Source: Prevotellaceae bacterium UBA3627
GTDB taxonomy: Bacteria > Bacteroidota > Bacteroidia > Bacteroidales > Bacteroidaceae
Length of the DNA: 26,348 bases
Direction: 5' to 3'
Assembly: GCA_002373375.1 (NCBI GenBank)
Contig: DFLE01000022.1
Span: 1,407-27,754, forward strand
Below, one piece after another: positions 1 to 8,110 of this stretch (the stretch's first letter is position 1; the number at the start of each line of letters is the position of its first letter). The position numbers and the translations under genes are program-made. The notes beneath the pieces are model-generated. The model searched no databases, was not told the DNA's origin, and saw only the letters and a program-made list of their open reading frames with translations.

Positions 1-206
1 TCCAGGAGACCACCAAGGTGCTCAACGAGGCTGCTATCCGCCGCAAGAGCGACAGCCTGCAGGGCATGAAGGAGAACGTTATCTGCGGTCACCTCATCCC
101 AGCTGGTACAGGTCTGCGTGAGTTTGAGAAGATTATCGTCGGCTCACGTGAGGAGATGGACCGTCGCACTATGGGACGTCCAAGCGTTTATGAGTATAGA
201 GACTAA
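1..206 (+). CDS. rpoC: DNA-directed RNA polymerase subunit beta', C-terminal end (partial)
   Basis: The gene runs in from the left edge. The readable frame starts at base 3 and gives QETTKVLNEAAI, then NVICGHLIPAGTG and REFEKIIVG, which is the highly conserved C-terminal region of bacterial beta'. About 67 residues are visible, ending in VYEYRD and a TAA at 204-206. Beta' forms the catalytic clamp of RNA polymerase together with beta. The terminator at 231-267 ends the transcript, so the genes to the right are not part of the rpoBC unit. The family assignment is essentially certain; only the tail is seen. Confidence 0.97.
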   Translation, partial: QETTKVLNEAAIRRKSDSLQGMKENVICGHLIPAGTGLREFEKIIVGSREEMDRRTMGRPSVYEYRD

Positions 207-230
207 TATATCATAAGCAAACATACAAAG

Positions 231-267
231 AAAAAGCATCGCATAGAGATATGCGATGCTTTTTTTA
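231..267. terminator. Bidirectional intrinsic terminator after rpoC
   Basis: A perfect 10-bp stem (AGCATCGCAT at 235-244, ATGCGATGCT at 251-260) with a 6-base loop. An A run precedes it and a T run follows it, so it can stop rpoC from the left and the esterase gene from the right. Confidence 0.93.
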
Positions 268-316
268 TGTCATTAAGTAGGGTGGTGTGTCAGAGTCTAT
301 AGAGGCCACTCCCTGT

Positions 317-895
317 CTATCCTTCTTGCATGATGCTGGCAATAAGCGGCAGCACCACCTTCTTCAGCACCTTCTCGTTCAGCTGATGCTCGCCGTCAAA
401 GCGCTGGCACTGCGGATAGTGCTTGCTGAAAAGCCCGTAGGTGTTGCATGACTTATCATTGATGCCGAAGAGTCCCCACACGTGCTGGCGGTCCTCATCG
501 GTGAGGTTCTTGAACTGCTGGCGTTCTATCTGGTTATGGTGCTGAATGATGTCGCGTGTGATGCGGAAGGTCTTCTGGTTGTCCTTCCTGCCGTTGAAGA
601 ACTTATGTTCGCCCGTCTTCAACACTCCGCTCATGGTTGACATATTCACCGCCGGGTTTACGCAGATGCGCTTGAAACCATGCATCTGGTGTGCATACAT
701 ACCGCCCATTGACGTACCCAATACTATATCGGGCTGCTCCTGCTCGCACAGTTTGCGCAGGTAGGGCAGGGCATCAAGTGGCTCCACAGGTATGTCGGGA
801 GCTATAATCTCGTCCTCTGGTAGTAGACGGCGAAGCAACTGCACCGTGCCGCTGGCTCCTGATGAGCCGAAGCCATGGAAATAAATCAGTTTCAT
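317..895 (-). CDS. YqiA-like (UPF0227) alpha/beta-hydrolase esterase
   Basis: This 192-residue protein starts MKLIYFHGFGSSG, the HGFxSS opening of the YqiA/UPF0227 family of small cytoplasmic esterases. The nucleophile elbow GTSMGG is at residues 60-65 with Ser62. Asp147 (GIND) and His170 (GEH) sit where the other triad members are expected. YqiA proteins hydrolyse short acyl or thioester model substrates; the physiological substrate here is unknown. No signal peptide is visible. The gene stands alone, between the rpoC terminator and its own promoter at 932-964, which gives a short leader. It points away from the repeat-protein gene. The family call is firm; the function is known only at the level of hydrolase. 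Confidence 0.86.
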   Translation of the reverse strand: MKLIYFHGFGSSGASGTVQLLRRLLPEDEIIAPDIPVEPLDALPYLRKLCEQEQPDIVLGTSMGGMYAHQMHGFKRICVNPAVNMSTMSGVLKTGEHKFFNGRKDNQKTFRITRDIIQHHNQIERQQFKNLTDEDRQHVWGLFGINDKSCNTYGLFSKHYPQCQRFDGEHQLNEKVLKKVVLPLIASIMQEG

Positions 896-931
896 AAGTA
901 AATAATGTTCGTTTAGTTTGTTTTACTACTG

Positions 932-964
932 CAAAATTACTAAAATAAAGTAGTAGGTACAAAA
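932..964 (-). promoter_or_regulatory. Promoter of the YqiA-like esterase gene
   Basis: On the minus strand TTG (960-962) is followed by 20 bases and TAATTTTG (932-939), an exact match to the Bacteroidota promoter pattern. Transcription would start about 30 bases upstream of the ATG. Confidence 0.75.
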
Positions 965-1007
965 GAAAGTTATCTTTTTTCCTTTTGAAAAGGGAAAATG
1001 AAGGCTT

Positions 1008-1066
1008 TTGCGACAAATATAGACGCTGTTTAATTGTTTTGTCGCAATATCGGTCTTGTGTCGCAA
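1008..1066. promoter_or_regulatory. Three TGTCGCAA boxes between divergent promoters
   Basis: The 8-mer TTGCGACA/TGTCGCAA occurs at 1008-1015 (inverted), 1040-1047 and 1059-1066. The first two form an inverted pair, TTGCGACAAA and TTTGTCGCAA. The cluster lies within the 301-base gap between the esterase and the repeat-protein gene, about 28 bases upstream of the latter's -33 element. This is where a regulator would bind. The regulator is unknown and the operator role is inferred. Apart from these boxes and the two promoters nothing else is seen in the gap. Confidence 0.45.
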
Positions 1067-1093
1067 CGAGTGGAGACGAAAAAAGAGCGTTTC

Positions 1094-1125
1094 TTTGTGT
1101 ATGGGCGGAATTTGCTATAATTTTG
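1094..1125 (+). promoter_or_regulatory. Promoter of the secreted repeat protein
   Basis: TTTG at 1094-1097, a 20-base spacer and TAATTTTG at 1118-1125 match the Bacteroidota promoter. The predicted leader is about 65 bases and A-rich just before the ATG. Confidence 0.8.
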
Positions 1126-1196
1126 TACTCAGAAATCAGGAACAACACCTGAGATGAAGAAAAGAAATTATTAACAAATTAAAAACATATACGATT

Positions 1197-1766
1197 ATGA
1201 AAAAGATTAATTTATTCGCAGTAGCATTCGTAGCAATTTTCGCACAGTCAGTAAACGCAAACAACGCCAAGGAAGCAATAGGTGCCAATATCGGTAGCGA
1301 GGATAACGCCGTAAGAGTCATAGAGGAAGCAAGACCAGAAGCAGCTCCACGCGGTATCTTTGTATTTACAGATAAGGCAAGACCAGAGGCAGCTCCACGT
1401 GGTATCTTTGTATTTACAGATAAGGCAAGACCAGAGGCTGCCCCACGTGGTATCTTTGTACTAACAAAGGAAGCAAGACCAGAGGTTGCTCCACGTGATA
1501 CAGAGATTGGTATGGCTTCGGCTCCTCGTGGTGCAGAGGTAGGCAAAGGCTTCCGTGGTGTAGAGATTGGCAGAGGTTTCCGTGGTGCAGAGGTAGGCAG
1601 AGGTTTCCGTGGTGCAGAGGTAGGCAGAGGCTTCCGTGGTGTAGAGATTGGCAGAGGCTTCCGTGGTGCAGAGGTAGGCAGAGGCTTCCGTGGTGCAGAG
1701 ACAGGTATGGCTCCAGCTCCTCGTAATGCAGAGATGGGCAAGGGTATGGCTTGGCCTATGGCATGA
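1197..1766 (+). CDS. Secreted low-complexity protein with 16- and 9-residue tandem repeats
   Basis: A 189-residue protein of no recognised family. Residues 1-21 (MKKINLFAVAFVAIFAQSVNA) are a clear signal peptide ending in an Ala-x-Ala-like site. A linker (22-44) leads to three 16-residue units ARPEAAPRGIFVFTDK at 45-92 plus a half unit (93-100). Then come six 9-residue units of the type GFRGAEVGR at 118-171 and a tail ending MAWPMA. The DNA repeats are nearly identical (48 bp and 27 bp units), so they arose recently and may vary in copy number between strains. Arg-Gly recurs once per unit, and Pro, Ala, Glu and Arg dominate. A good promoter precedes the gene and a strong palindromic terminator follows, so it is probably expressed. 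It could be a matrix or surface protein, or a polyprotein cut at Arg into repeated peptides; neither is shown. Confidence 0.8.
   Translation: MKKINLFAVAFVAIFAQSVNANNAKEAIGANIGSEDNAVRVIEEARPEAAPRGIFVFTDKARPEAAPRGIFVFTDKARPEAAPRGIFVLTKEARPEVAPRDTEIGMASAPRGAEVGKGFRGVEIGRGFRGAEVGRGFRGAEVGRGFRGVEIGRGFRGAEVGRGFRGAETGMAPAPRNAEMGKGMAWPMA
1329..1496 (+). repeat. 48-bp coding tandem repeat, 3.5 copies
   Basis: Units at 1329-1376, 1377-1424, 1425-1472 and a half copy to 1496, each encoding ARPEAAPRG followed by IFVFTDK or a variant. Copies differ by only a few bases. Confidence 0.9.
1548..1709 (+). repeat. 27-bp coding tandem repeat, 6 copies
   Basis: Six consecutive 27-base units starting at GGCTTCCGTGGT encode GFRG-(A/V)-E-(V/I/T)-G-(R/M). 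Two alternating versions (GAEVGR and GVEIGR) suggest duplication of blocks as well as of single units. Confidence 0.88.
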
Positions 1767-1818
1767 ATACAGTCAGCGATGTTAAGAAGCAATAGGACTT
1801 CTGTCAATGATAGAATAG

Positions 1819-1869
1819 ATACAAAGAAATCCGCAAGTTGAAGTCTTCAACCTGCGGATTTCTTTGTAT
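1819..1869. terminator. Long palindromic bidirectional terminator
   Basis: A 17-bp perfect stem (1819-1835 with 1853-1869) continues inward as GTTGAAG/CTTCAAC, giving almost 50 bases of dyad. It lies between two convergent genes, the repeat protein and the pectate lyase, and can serve both. There is no long T run, but T-rich sequence follows on both sides. Confidence 0.8.
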
Positions 1870-1888
1870 TATAATTATTCACTACGGC

Positions 1889-4800
1889 TTAATAGAGGTA
1901 CTTCTTGCCGTTCTTAATCACGATGCCACGATAGTTGCTGTCCACCTTCTGTCCAGCAAGGTTGTAGATGGCATCAGAGTTGGCTGTCTTGAACTCGTTT
2001 GCGGTGTTTACGCCAGTTTCGTCGCCGTAGTGATACTCTATGTATATTATTACACACTGCTGCTCACCAGTGTTTGTAAAGGTAAACTTGTCTGCCACGT
2101 TGTCAAGAGTAAACTCCACTGCATTTGGCTCGGTGCGTGCAGCGTTCAGGTCTAGCAGAGTGGCGGTTTCTGCTGTGTAACTTACTCCTGCCACTTCTTT
2201 CCAGTAGCTGATGCGGCTTGAGGCATTAGTGCCTGTCACACTGTAGAGTATAACCTTGGTAGCCTTAGCTCCTGTTGGCATAAACACTGTGTTCTGTGCG
2301 CCGTTAGAACACTTGATGGCTGTGCGCTGCAATGTCTCACCATTATATGGTATATTTAACTTTGGTGTGCCTGCTGAAGTGTAAGACTTCTGCAAGTTGC
2401 CGGTGCATACCAATGAGAAACCATATGCCTCGTCATTCTCGTTACCCTCCATCATGTTCTTGTTTGTGGTGTTGTCGTATGACTTGTTAGTCATGTTACC
2501 CCAAGCGAGCAATGCTGTCTTTGTGTCGCCAGATACTTCTGGGTCAGGATCTTCCGGTTCCTCTGGTCTCTCCTCGCCGCCTACTACAGTCAGTATGCCG
2601 TCAGTGTAGAGAGCAGAGGTGTCCCATGTCTGTCCCTCGCCAGGTGTTGCAGGTATAATCTCTGCGAAAGTACCTGTTGCAGTACCGATGAACACCTGTA
2701 TCTTGTCATTGTTGTAATGTGTAGCCTCCTGCATAGCCTCGTTGAGTACGAGCTTCACATTGCTCTGTATAGTCAGGCCGCCGCTCATTGTCAGTCCCTT
2801 GTCGGTAGCCAGCGTGTCGCCCACCTGCAGTGTGGCGCCGCTGTTCAGTGTCACCTTGCCTGCCAGTGTACCCTTACCAGCCAGTGTAGCGCCGCTCTTC
2901 ACTGTCACTGCACCTGTGCCAGAGTGAGTGCCGTTGACAATAAGTCGTCCAGCATTGACGGTAGTGGTGCCGGCATAGGTGTTCGCACCAGTGAGTCGCC
3001 AGTCGCCCAGACCTTCCTTCACTATGCTCGCTTTACCCATCTTGGAGTTGTGAGTCTGGTTATAGTCGTCTATAGCACCGTGGAAATCCTCGTCGGTGTT
3101 TGCGCCACCTACAATCCAGGTACCAGATCCAGCTTCCTTTACATCGAAACCTGAGAGTGTAGTGCCTTTTGCTCCAGACAGTCCTCCCAGATAGAAAGTG
3201 CCTCCGGCGCGTCCGTTTACTCTCGCATTACCCTGGAGCTCAATTGTTGCATTCTTTATGCCGCCTACATTAGCGTCTCCTCCGTTACGCAGGAAGAATG
3301 AGCTGTTGTTACCTGAGCCAGTGCCGTTAACAATGATGTGTCCGTTGTAGTTGTCCCAGTTGCCCTCTATGTATTCTCGTATGTAATGCACATTCCAGAT
3401 AAGTGTGCCTAAACCGCTTACATTACACTTGTTATTGTTCCACAGGTCAAAGTCAACGGTAGATGTCGTTCCTGCTGTAGCTTCAATAGGGAAGTTGAAT
3501 GTTGTGTATGTCTTGTTTTTACCTACGTTAGAGAATTTACCTCCCTGCAGTATGAGCTTTGATGCGGAGCCTATTCCTGCGTCAGATACCTCTTTTGAGG
3601 CCAGTCTTACCTCGCCGCCTTTAAGTACGAGGTTACCGTCATATTGGAAGAAGTTAGTATTGTTTACCAATATCTGTCCTTCACCGTTTACGGTAAGGGT
3701 GCCATTACCCTCAATGCCGCCGTTCATGGTAACTATAGTACCGCTTTTTGCAATGTTCAACTCAGTATCGTCATAGAGCTTCGCAGAACGGTTTGTTGCT
3801 GTTGTGGCACCAGTATATTTATATGTGCCGCCAGCCATTACCCAGTTCTGTGCAAACTCCTGGCTCATGCCCAGTCCGCTGGCAACGTCGCCGTCCTTCA
3901 GGGTAGAGAACTCATACACGCCATCATGCAGCACTGTAGCACCGGTATATTGCTGGTCGCTGCCGATGGTAAGCGTACCCTTGCCGGTCTTGTTCATTGA
4001 TGCTGTGCCACCTACGTAACCAGTGCCGTCGATAGTGATGTTAGCGTCAGAGCGCACTACCACAGCGGTGTAGTCCTTAGCCTCGCTGAGGGTGTAAGTC
4101 TTGTCTGTAGCATCGTTGATGAGCCACTCTCCGGCACCGGTGCCGTCAAATGTCTCCACGTCAACGAGGTCAGTCTGCTCAGGACGAGTCTTCATTGTTA
4201 CCTCTTCGGTATAGTCAGACTTGTCCTCGCCGTTGAAGGCACATACACGTACCACGTATGAGGTGGCAGGTGTCAGTGATGCGTCATCGATAACGTAAGA
4301 GCTTACATTTGGTTCGGTGCGTGTCAGTTCTACAAATGCACCGTCCTTCTGCATCTCCACGATGAAGCCGTCCTCGTTGTCAGAGTAGTCAGCCCACTCA
4401 ATGGTGATAGAGCTTGGTGTAGAAGAAGCCTGTGTCAACTGCATAGGTGCGCGCAGGAAATACTGGCGGTTAGCCTTTGTTATGCTGTTGATATAGTTCT
4501 CTATGTTGGCATATCCATTTGCAGCAATAGTCATTGCATCATCCACATCAGGCTTAGTGCCGTTTGCATTTTCCCATGTGTCAGGCATACCGTCACCGTC
4601 AGTGTCGGCAGGCTTGGCGCCCTTGAATACAGTCCATGTGTCAGGGGTACCGTAAGGCAGGTCTCTCTCGCTTGTTATGAGGTTACCTCTCTTACCGAAT
4701 GACAGCACCTCGTTAACCATATATGCGTCGGTGAGGTCACGATATGGCAGTGATGCACCCACCTCAGGCAGCAGGTTGTCCACAAGACTTTTGCCAGCCC

Positions 4801-5758
4801 ATGTCTCCAGCTCAGGGTAGTTGTATGGAGAGCTTTGGCGGTCGCCGCCACCGTCGCCGGTAAACAACTCAGGGTTGAACACACCGTCCTTGTTGCGGTC
4901 CTGCCAGTTGTCCTCTCCGTAGAAGTGGAAACCGGTGTTACCACCAGAGAAACCGTTGGCAGAAGTACTGGTAGAGTTGCCGTTGATAAAGAGGTTGCCT
5001 ACAGCGTTCGCGTAAGAGTCGCCAGAAGACTCGCCGCCCATCTCGTAGGCGTATGTGCTCCAGTTATATACTATGTTGTTAACATACTGGTGTACGCCCT
5101 TCACCTTGAAGTTACGTGTCTTGTTGTCACATAGCAGTACGCGGTACATGGTGATGTTGTCAGCCTGTATCAGTCCACCGGCAGAGTGAGCCATCAGACC
5201 CTGGCCTACTATACTGTTCTGTATGGTCACGTCATGTGGAGCCGTACCCTTGTTGTCCCAGTTGATGGAGAAGTTCTCATCCTGTCCCCAGGCAAATGAG
5301 CAGTGGTCGAAAATCATGTTGCCGCCATTGGCCAGTCCGGCGCAGTCGGCATCCTTTGTTCCCACCGTACCCATACGGAAACGCATATAGCGCATGATGA
5401 TATTGGTGGCTCCAGAGCATGACATACCGTCACCATATACGGTGATACCCTCGCCCGGTGCCGTCTGTCCGGCGATGGTGAGGTTGCTCTTGAATACCAG
5501 TCTGGAGTTCAGTCTGATGACACCAGCCACGTCAAACACCACGATACGGTCAGGTTGGCTTACGGCATCGCGCAGAGAGCCGGTACCAGAGTCGTTGAGG
5601 TTGGTCACATGATACACCGTGCCAGCACGTCCGCCGGTGGCGAAACGTCCCCATCCGGCTGCCCCAGGGAAAGCCACGAGGGCATCATCGGCTGCCGCTT
5701 GGCCTATGCCGAGCACAGAAGCCAGCAACAGGCCAAAGAGTTTCTTTGTAAATTTCAT
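1889..5758 (-). CDS. Secreted multidomain PL1-type pectate lyase with FN3, PATR repeats and C-terminal tail
   Basis: 1289 residues. Residues 1-23 are a signal peptide. Residues 26-380 have the features of PL1 pectate lyases of Bacteroidota: AFPGAAGWGRFATGGRAG, VYHVTNLNDSGTGSLRDAV, NLTIAGQTAPG, then IFDHCSFAWGQDEN and a right-handed beta-helix pattern. A DTDGDGMPDTWE segment (385-396) is a calcium-binding type-3-like repeat. Residues 440-525 look like a fibronectin-III domain (SSITIEWADYSDNEDGF, SYVVRVCAFNG). A long Gly/Thr/Asn-rich beta-helical region follows, with an autotransporter-associated repeat near 912-980 (GANTYAGTTTVNAGRLIVNG). The last 28 residues (IYNLAGQKV, then YRGIVIKNGKKYLY) are a Bacteroidales secretion or anchoring tail. 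Expected role: extracellular or surface cleavage of polygalacturonate by beta-elimination. It stands alone, without SusC/SusD neighbours. The exact substrate is inferred. Confidence 0.88.
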   Translation of the reverse strand: MKFTKKLFGLLLASVLGIGQAAADDALVAFPGAAGWGRFATGGRAGTVYHVTNLNDSGTGSLRDAVSQPDRIVVFDVAGVIRLNSRLVFKSNLTIAGQTAPGEGITVYGDGMSCSGATNIIMRYMRFRMGTVGTKDADCAGLANGGNMIFDHCSFAWGQDENFSINWDNKGTAPHDVTIQNSIVGQGLMAHSAGGLIQADNITMYRVLLCDNKTRNFKVKGVHQYVNNIVYNWSTYAYEMGGESSGDSYANAVGNLFINGNSTSTSANGFSGGNTGFHFYGEDNWQDRNKDGVFNPELFTGDGGGDRQSSPYNYPELETWAGKSLVDNLLPEVGASLPYRDLTDAYMVNEVLSFGKRGNLITSERDLPYGTPDTWTVFKGAKPADTDGDGMPDTWENANGTKPDVDDAMTIAANGYANIENYINSITKANRQYFLRAPMQLTQASSTPSSITIEWADYSDNEDGFIVEMQKDGAFVELTRTEPNVSSYVIDDASLTPATSYVVRVCAFNGEDKSDYTEEVTMKTRPEQTDLVDVETFDGTGAGEWLINDATDKTYTLSEAKDYTAVVVRSDANITIDGTGYVGGTASMNKTGKGTLTIGSDQQYTGATVLHDGVYEFSTLKDGDVASGLGMSQEFAQNWVMAGGTYKYTGATTATNRSAKLYDDTELNIAKSGTIVTMNGGIEGNGTLTVNGEGQILVNNTNFFQYDGNLVLKGGEVRLASKEVSDAGIGSASKLILQGGKFSNVGKNKTYTTFNFPIEATAGTTSTVDFDLWNNNKCNVSGLGTLIWNVHYIREYIEGNWDNYNGHIIVNGTGSGNNSSFFLRNGGDANVGGIKNATIELQGNARVNGRAGGTFYLGGLSGAKGTTLSGFDVKEAGSGTWIVGGANTDEDFHGAIDDYNQTHNSKMGKASIVKEGLGDWRLTGANTYAGTTTVNAGRLIVNGTHSGTGAVTVKSGATLAGKGTLAGKVTLNSGATLQVGDTLATDKGLTMSGGLTIQSNVKLVLNEAMQEATHYNNDKIQVFIGTATGTFAEIIPATPGEGQTWDTSALYTDGILTVVGGEERPEEPEDPDPEVSGDTKTALLAWGNMTNKSYDNTTNKNMMEGNENDEAYGFSLVCTGNLQKSYTSAGTPKLNIPYNGETLQRTAIKCSNGAQNTVFMPTGAKATKVILYSVTGTNASSRISYWKEVAGVSYTAETATLLDLNAARTEPNAVEFTLDNVADKFTFTNTGEQQCVIIYIEYHYGDETGVNTANEFKTANSDAIYNLAGQKVDSNYRGIVIKNGKKYLY

Positions 5759-5801
5759 TGTTAGATATCGTTGATTTAGTTATTCAAGGATTGATAAGGC
5801 A

Positions 5802-5820
5802 GGTGTGTGCAGTACACACC
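5802..5820. promoter_or_regulatory. Dyad at the 5' end of the pectate lyase leader
   Basis: GGTGTGT, five bases, ACACACC: a perfect 7-bp dyad just downstream of the predicted start site of the lyase transcript. It could protect the 5' end of the RNA or serve as an operator. Function inferred. Confidence 0.45.
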
Positions 5821-5831
5821 ATTCTATTTTG

Positions 5832-5863
5832 CAAATTTATGAAAAATAAAACAAATAGTCAAA
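5832..5863 (-). promoter_or_regulatory. Promoter of the pectate lyase gene
   Basis: On the minus strand TTTG (5860-5863), 20 bases, then TAAATTTG (5832-5839): an exact match to the Bacteroidota consensus, with a leader of about 65 bases. Confidence 0.8.
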
Positions 5864-5934
5864 TGTTTTACACCTTTTTTATAATAAGAAGTGAATTTTG
5901 TATGTCAAGCCTCTTTGATGTGCGAAATATTAAG

Positions 5935-5942
5935 TAAATTTG
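5935..5942 (+). promoter_or_regulatory. Candidate -7 element of rpoN; near-leaderless transcript
   Basis: TAAATTTG lies 9 bases before the rpoN ATG, so transcription would start almost at the start codon. The upstream TTTG at 5914-5917 is only 17 bases away, shorter than usual, so confidence is moderate. Confidence 0.45.
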
Positions 5943-5951
5943 CGTAGCGTT

Positions 5952-7469
5952 ATGGCTCAGGAACTACTAAATACACAGGAACAGCAGCTTACTCAGGAAT
6001 TGCAGCAGACGCACACGCTGAAAGCTCAGCAGGTGCTGATGATGCGTATGCTTGAGATGCCCCTTGCGCGCTTTGAGGAGAGCGTGAGGGCAGAGATGGA
6101 CGAGAACCCTGCTTTGTCTGAGGGGTCGGAGGATTCTGACTTCTCTGATGATGCTGACAGCTATGCGTCCTCAGATGCTGCCGATGCCGCAGATTCTGCT
6201 GACGGCTCAGACAGCTCTGATGAGCTTGACCGTATCCTGAGCGAGATGGCGCAGGACGACCAACTGCCCACCTCTGACTATGCCTCGCTGTCGCAGAACG
6301 GTGACGATACCGATGCCGACAACGGCGAGCGGTTGTGGACGGAGGGCGAGTCCTTCTATGACCACCTGCATGAACAGGTGGGCGAACATGAGTTGACAGA
6401 GCGCCAGCTGCTTATCATGGACTATCTGATTGGCTCGCTTGATGGCGACGGCTTGTTGAGGAAAGACCTCACGTCGCTCAGTGACGAGATTGCGGTGCAT
6501 GAGTATATCGACGTTACAGAAGAGGAGCTGGAGCGTGTGCTCACCGTGCTGCAGGGCTTTGACCCTCCCGGCATAGGTGCGCAGTCGTTGCAGCAGTGTC
6601 TGCAGATACAGATACTCCATCGTAAGCCTACGCCGGTCACCAAACTGATGCATACGGTGGTGAGCGATTACTGGAATGAGTTCTCGCACAAGCACTGGCA
6701 GCGCATCGCCGATGCCATGCAGATGAGCGAAGCCACGGCAGAGGAGGTGTTCCGTGAGATACGCCGCCTTAACCCCCGTCCGGGTGCATCGCTGGGTGAG
6801 GCCATGGGACGCAGTACGGAACAGGTGATACCTGACTTCATAATCACATGGGATGACGATGAGGTGATACGCCTCACGCTCAACAAGGGCAAGGTGCCCC
6901 GGCTGCGCGTGTCGCGTGACTTTGAGGAACTGATAGACACCTACCGCCAGAGCTCCTCCACCATGACACGCACCGACAAGGAGGCATTGCTCTATGCCCA
7001 GCAGAAGGTTTACAGGGCGCGCTCATACATAGAGGCCATAGAGCAGCGCCGCCACACCATGATGCTCACCATGCAGGTAGTGATACGCCTGCAGCGTAAG
7101 TATATACTCAGCGGTGACGACAGTGACCTGCGTCCTATGAAGCTGAAGGATGTAGCCGACATAGCCGGCGTGGACCTCTCCACCGTCTCGCGTGTGTGCA
7201 GCACCAAGTATGTGCAACTGCCGTGGGGCATTATACGCGCCAAGCAGTTCTTCTCTGCGAAGTATGACGTGGGTGGAGGCGAGGAAGTGTCCACCCGTGA
7301 GATAAAGAATACATTACAGGACATCATAGACCAAGAGGATAAGAAACACCCCCTGAGTGATATACGCATAGCAGCCGAACTGAAGAAGAAGGGCTATCCC
7401 ATAGCCCGTCGTACGGTGGCAAAGTACCGTGAACAGTTAGGAATACCCATAGCAGCATTGAGAAAATGA
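5952..7469 (+). CDS. rpoN: RNA polymerase sigma-54 factor
   Basis: 505 residues from the ATG at 5952; an in-frame TTG at 5940 overlaps the -7 element and is rejected. Region I is Gln-rich (LNTQEQQLTQELQQTHTLKAQQ), followed by the LARFEESVRAEMDENPAL segment typical of sigma-54. Region II is a very acidic Asp/Ser/Ala spacer (about residues 52-85). The core-binding domain follows (LIGSLDGDGLL, FDPPGIGAQSLQQCL, RLNPRPG), then the helix-turn-helix (LKDVADIAGVDLSTVSRVCSTKY). The RpoN box ARRTVAKYRE is at residues 485-494. Sigma-54 directs polymerase to -24/-12 promoters and needs an AAA+ activator, none of which is encoded here. The stop overlaps the next gene's start by four bases. The assignment is certain. 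Confidence 0.97.
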   Translation: MAQELLNTQEQQLTQELQQTHTLKAQQVLMMRMLEMPLARFEESVRAEMDENPALSEGSEDSDFSDDADSYASSDAADAADSADGSDSSDELDRILSEMAQDDQLPTSDYASLSQNGDDTDADNGERLWTEGESFYDHLHEQVGEHELTERQLLIMDYLIGSLDGDGLLRKDLTSLSDEIAVHEYIDVTEEELERVLTVLQGFDPPGIGAQSLQQCLQIQILHRKPTPVTKLMHTVVSDYWNEFSHKHWQRIADAMQMSEATAEEVFREIRRLNPRPGASLGEAMGRSTEQVIPDFIITWDDDEVIRLTLNKGKVPRLRVSRDFEELIDTYRQSSSTMTRTDKEALLYAQQKVYRARSYIEAIEQRRHTMMLTMQVVIRLQRKYILSGDDSDLRPMKLKDVADIAGVDLSTVSRVCSTKYVQLPWGIIRAKQFFSAKYDVGGGEEVSTREIKNTLQDIIDQEDKKHPLSDIRIAAELKKKGYPIARRTVAKYREQLGIPIAALRK

Positions 7470-8083
7470 GACGAAACAGATTGATACTTACCATAGCCAG
7501 CTATATCAGTGTGATATTCACACCCTTTTACCTGCCGCTCATGGGGCTGCTGGCTCTCTTCCTGTTCTCATACCTCAGTATGCTGAGTTGGGGGTATAAG
7601 TTGCACATACTGCTGAGCGTGTGGATATTCACCTGTCTGCTGCCCACCACGCTGATACGCCTTTACAGTCAGTATCAGGGGTGGTCGCTGCTCAAGCTGG
7701 TACAGCGTGAGGCGCGTATGGTGCCCTACATCATATCCATAGCCTGTTACTTTGCCTGTCTGTATGTCATGCAGCTCTCCCATGTGTCATATATCATCAA
7801 GGCCATAGTGGTGGCGGCGCTCGTGGTGCAGATACTGTGTGCCATAATAAACCACTGGTGGAAGATATCCATACACACGGCGGCGATAGGCGGCACCACA
7901 GGAGCCGTGGCAGCGTTCTCGCTCATCTTCGATTTCTATCCGTTGTGGTGGCTCTGTCTGCTCATACTGTTTGCCGGCGTGCTCGGCACCAGCCGTATGT
8001 TGCTGCGCATACATACCCTCGGTCAGATAGTTGGCGGCTTCCTCATAGGAGTGGTGGCAGGATTCGTGGGAGTGGTGATATAA
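7466..8083 (+). CDS. PAP2-like integral membrane protein (degenerate phosphatase motifs)
   Basis: A 205-residue, highly hydrophobic protein with about six membrane segments. Near residue 133 it has KISIHTA, resembling the PSGHTA motif of PAP2 phosphatases. At 174-187 GTSRMLLRIHTLGQ resembles SRxxxxxHxxxD, with Gln in place of the Asp. A glycine-rich last helix follows. PAP2 proteins remove phosphate from lipid phosphates such as phosphatidic acid or undecaprenyl diphosphate. The histidines and arginine are kept, but Ser-Gly of the first motif and the last Asp are changed, so activity is uncertain. Its ATG overlaps the rpoN stop (ATGA), so the two are translationally coupled; a functional link to sigma-54 is not evident. 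Confidence 0.72.
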   Translation: MRRNRLILTIASYISVIFTPFYLPLMGLLALFLFSYLSMLSWGYKLHILLSVWIFTCLLPTTLIRLYSQYQGWSLLKLVQREARMVPYIISIACYFACLYVMQLSHVSYIIKAIVVAALVVQILCAIINHWWKISIHTAAIGGTTGAVAAFSLIFDFYPLWWLCLLILFAGVLGTSRMLLRIHTLGQIVGGFLIGVVAGFVGVVI

Positions 8084-8110
8084 GTCATAATGCATAATTA
8101 TGCGGACACT

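Noticed and set aside
1136..1807. A 223-codon minus-strand open frame over the repeat-protein gene
   Set aside because: The repeat units are multiples of three bases, so the opposite strand stays open by itself. The plus strand has a signal peptide and a consensus promoter; the minus strand has neither.
2717..3154. Plus-strand open frames antisense to the pectate lyase gene
   Set aside because: They are shadows of a long, well-supported gene with clear domains, and lack promoters or recognisable sequence.
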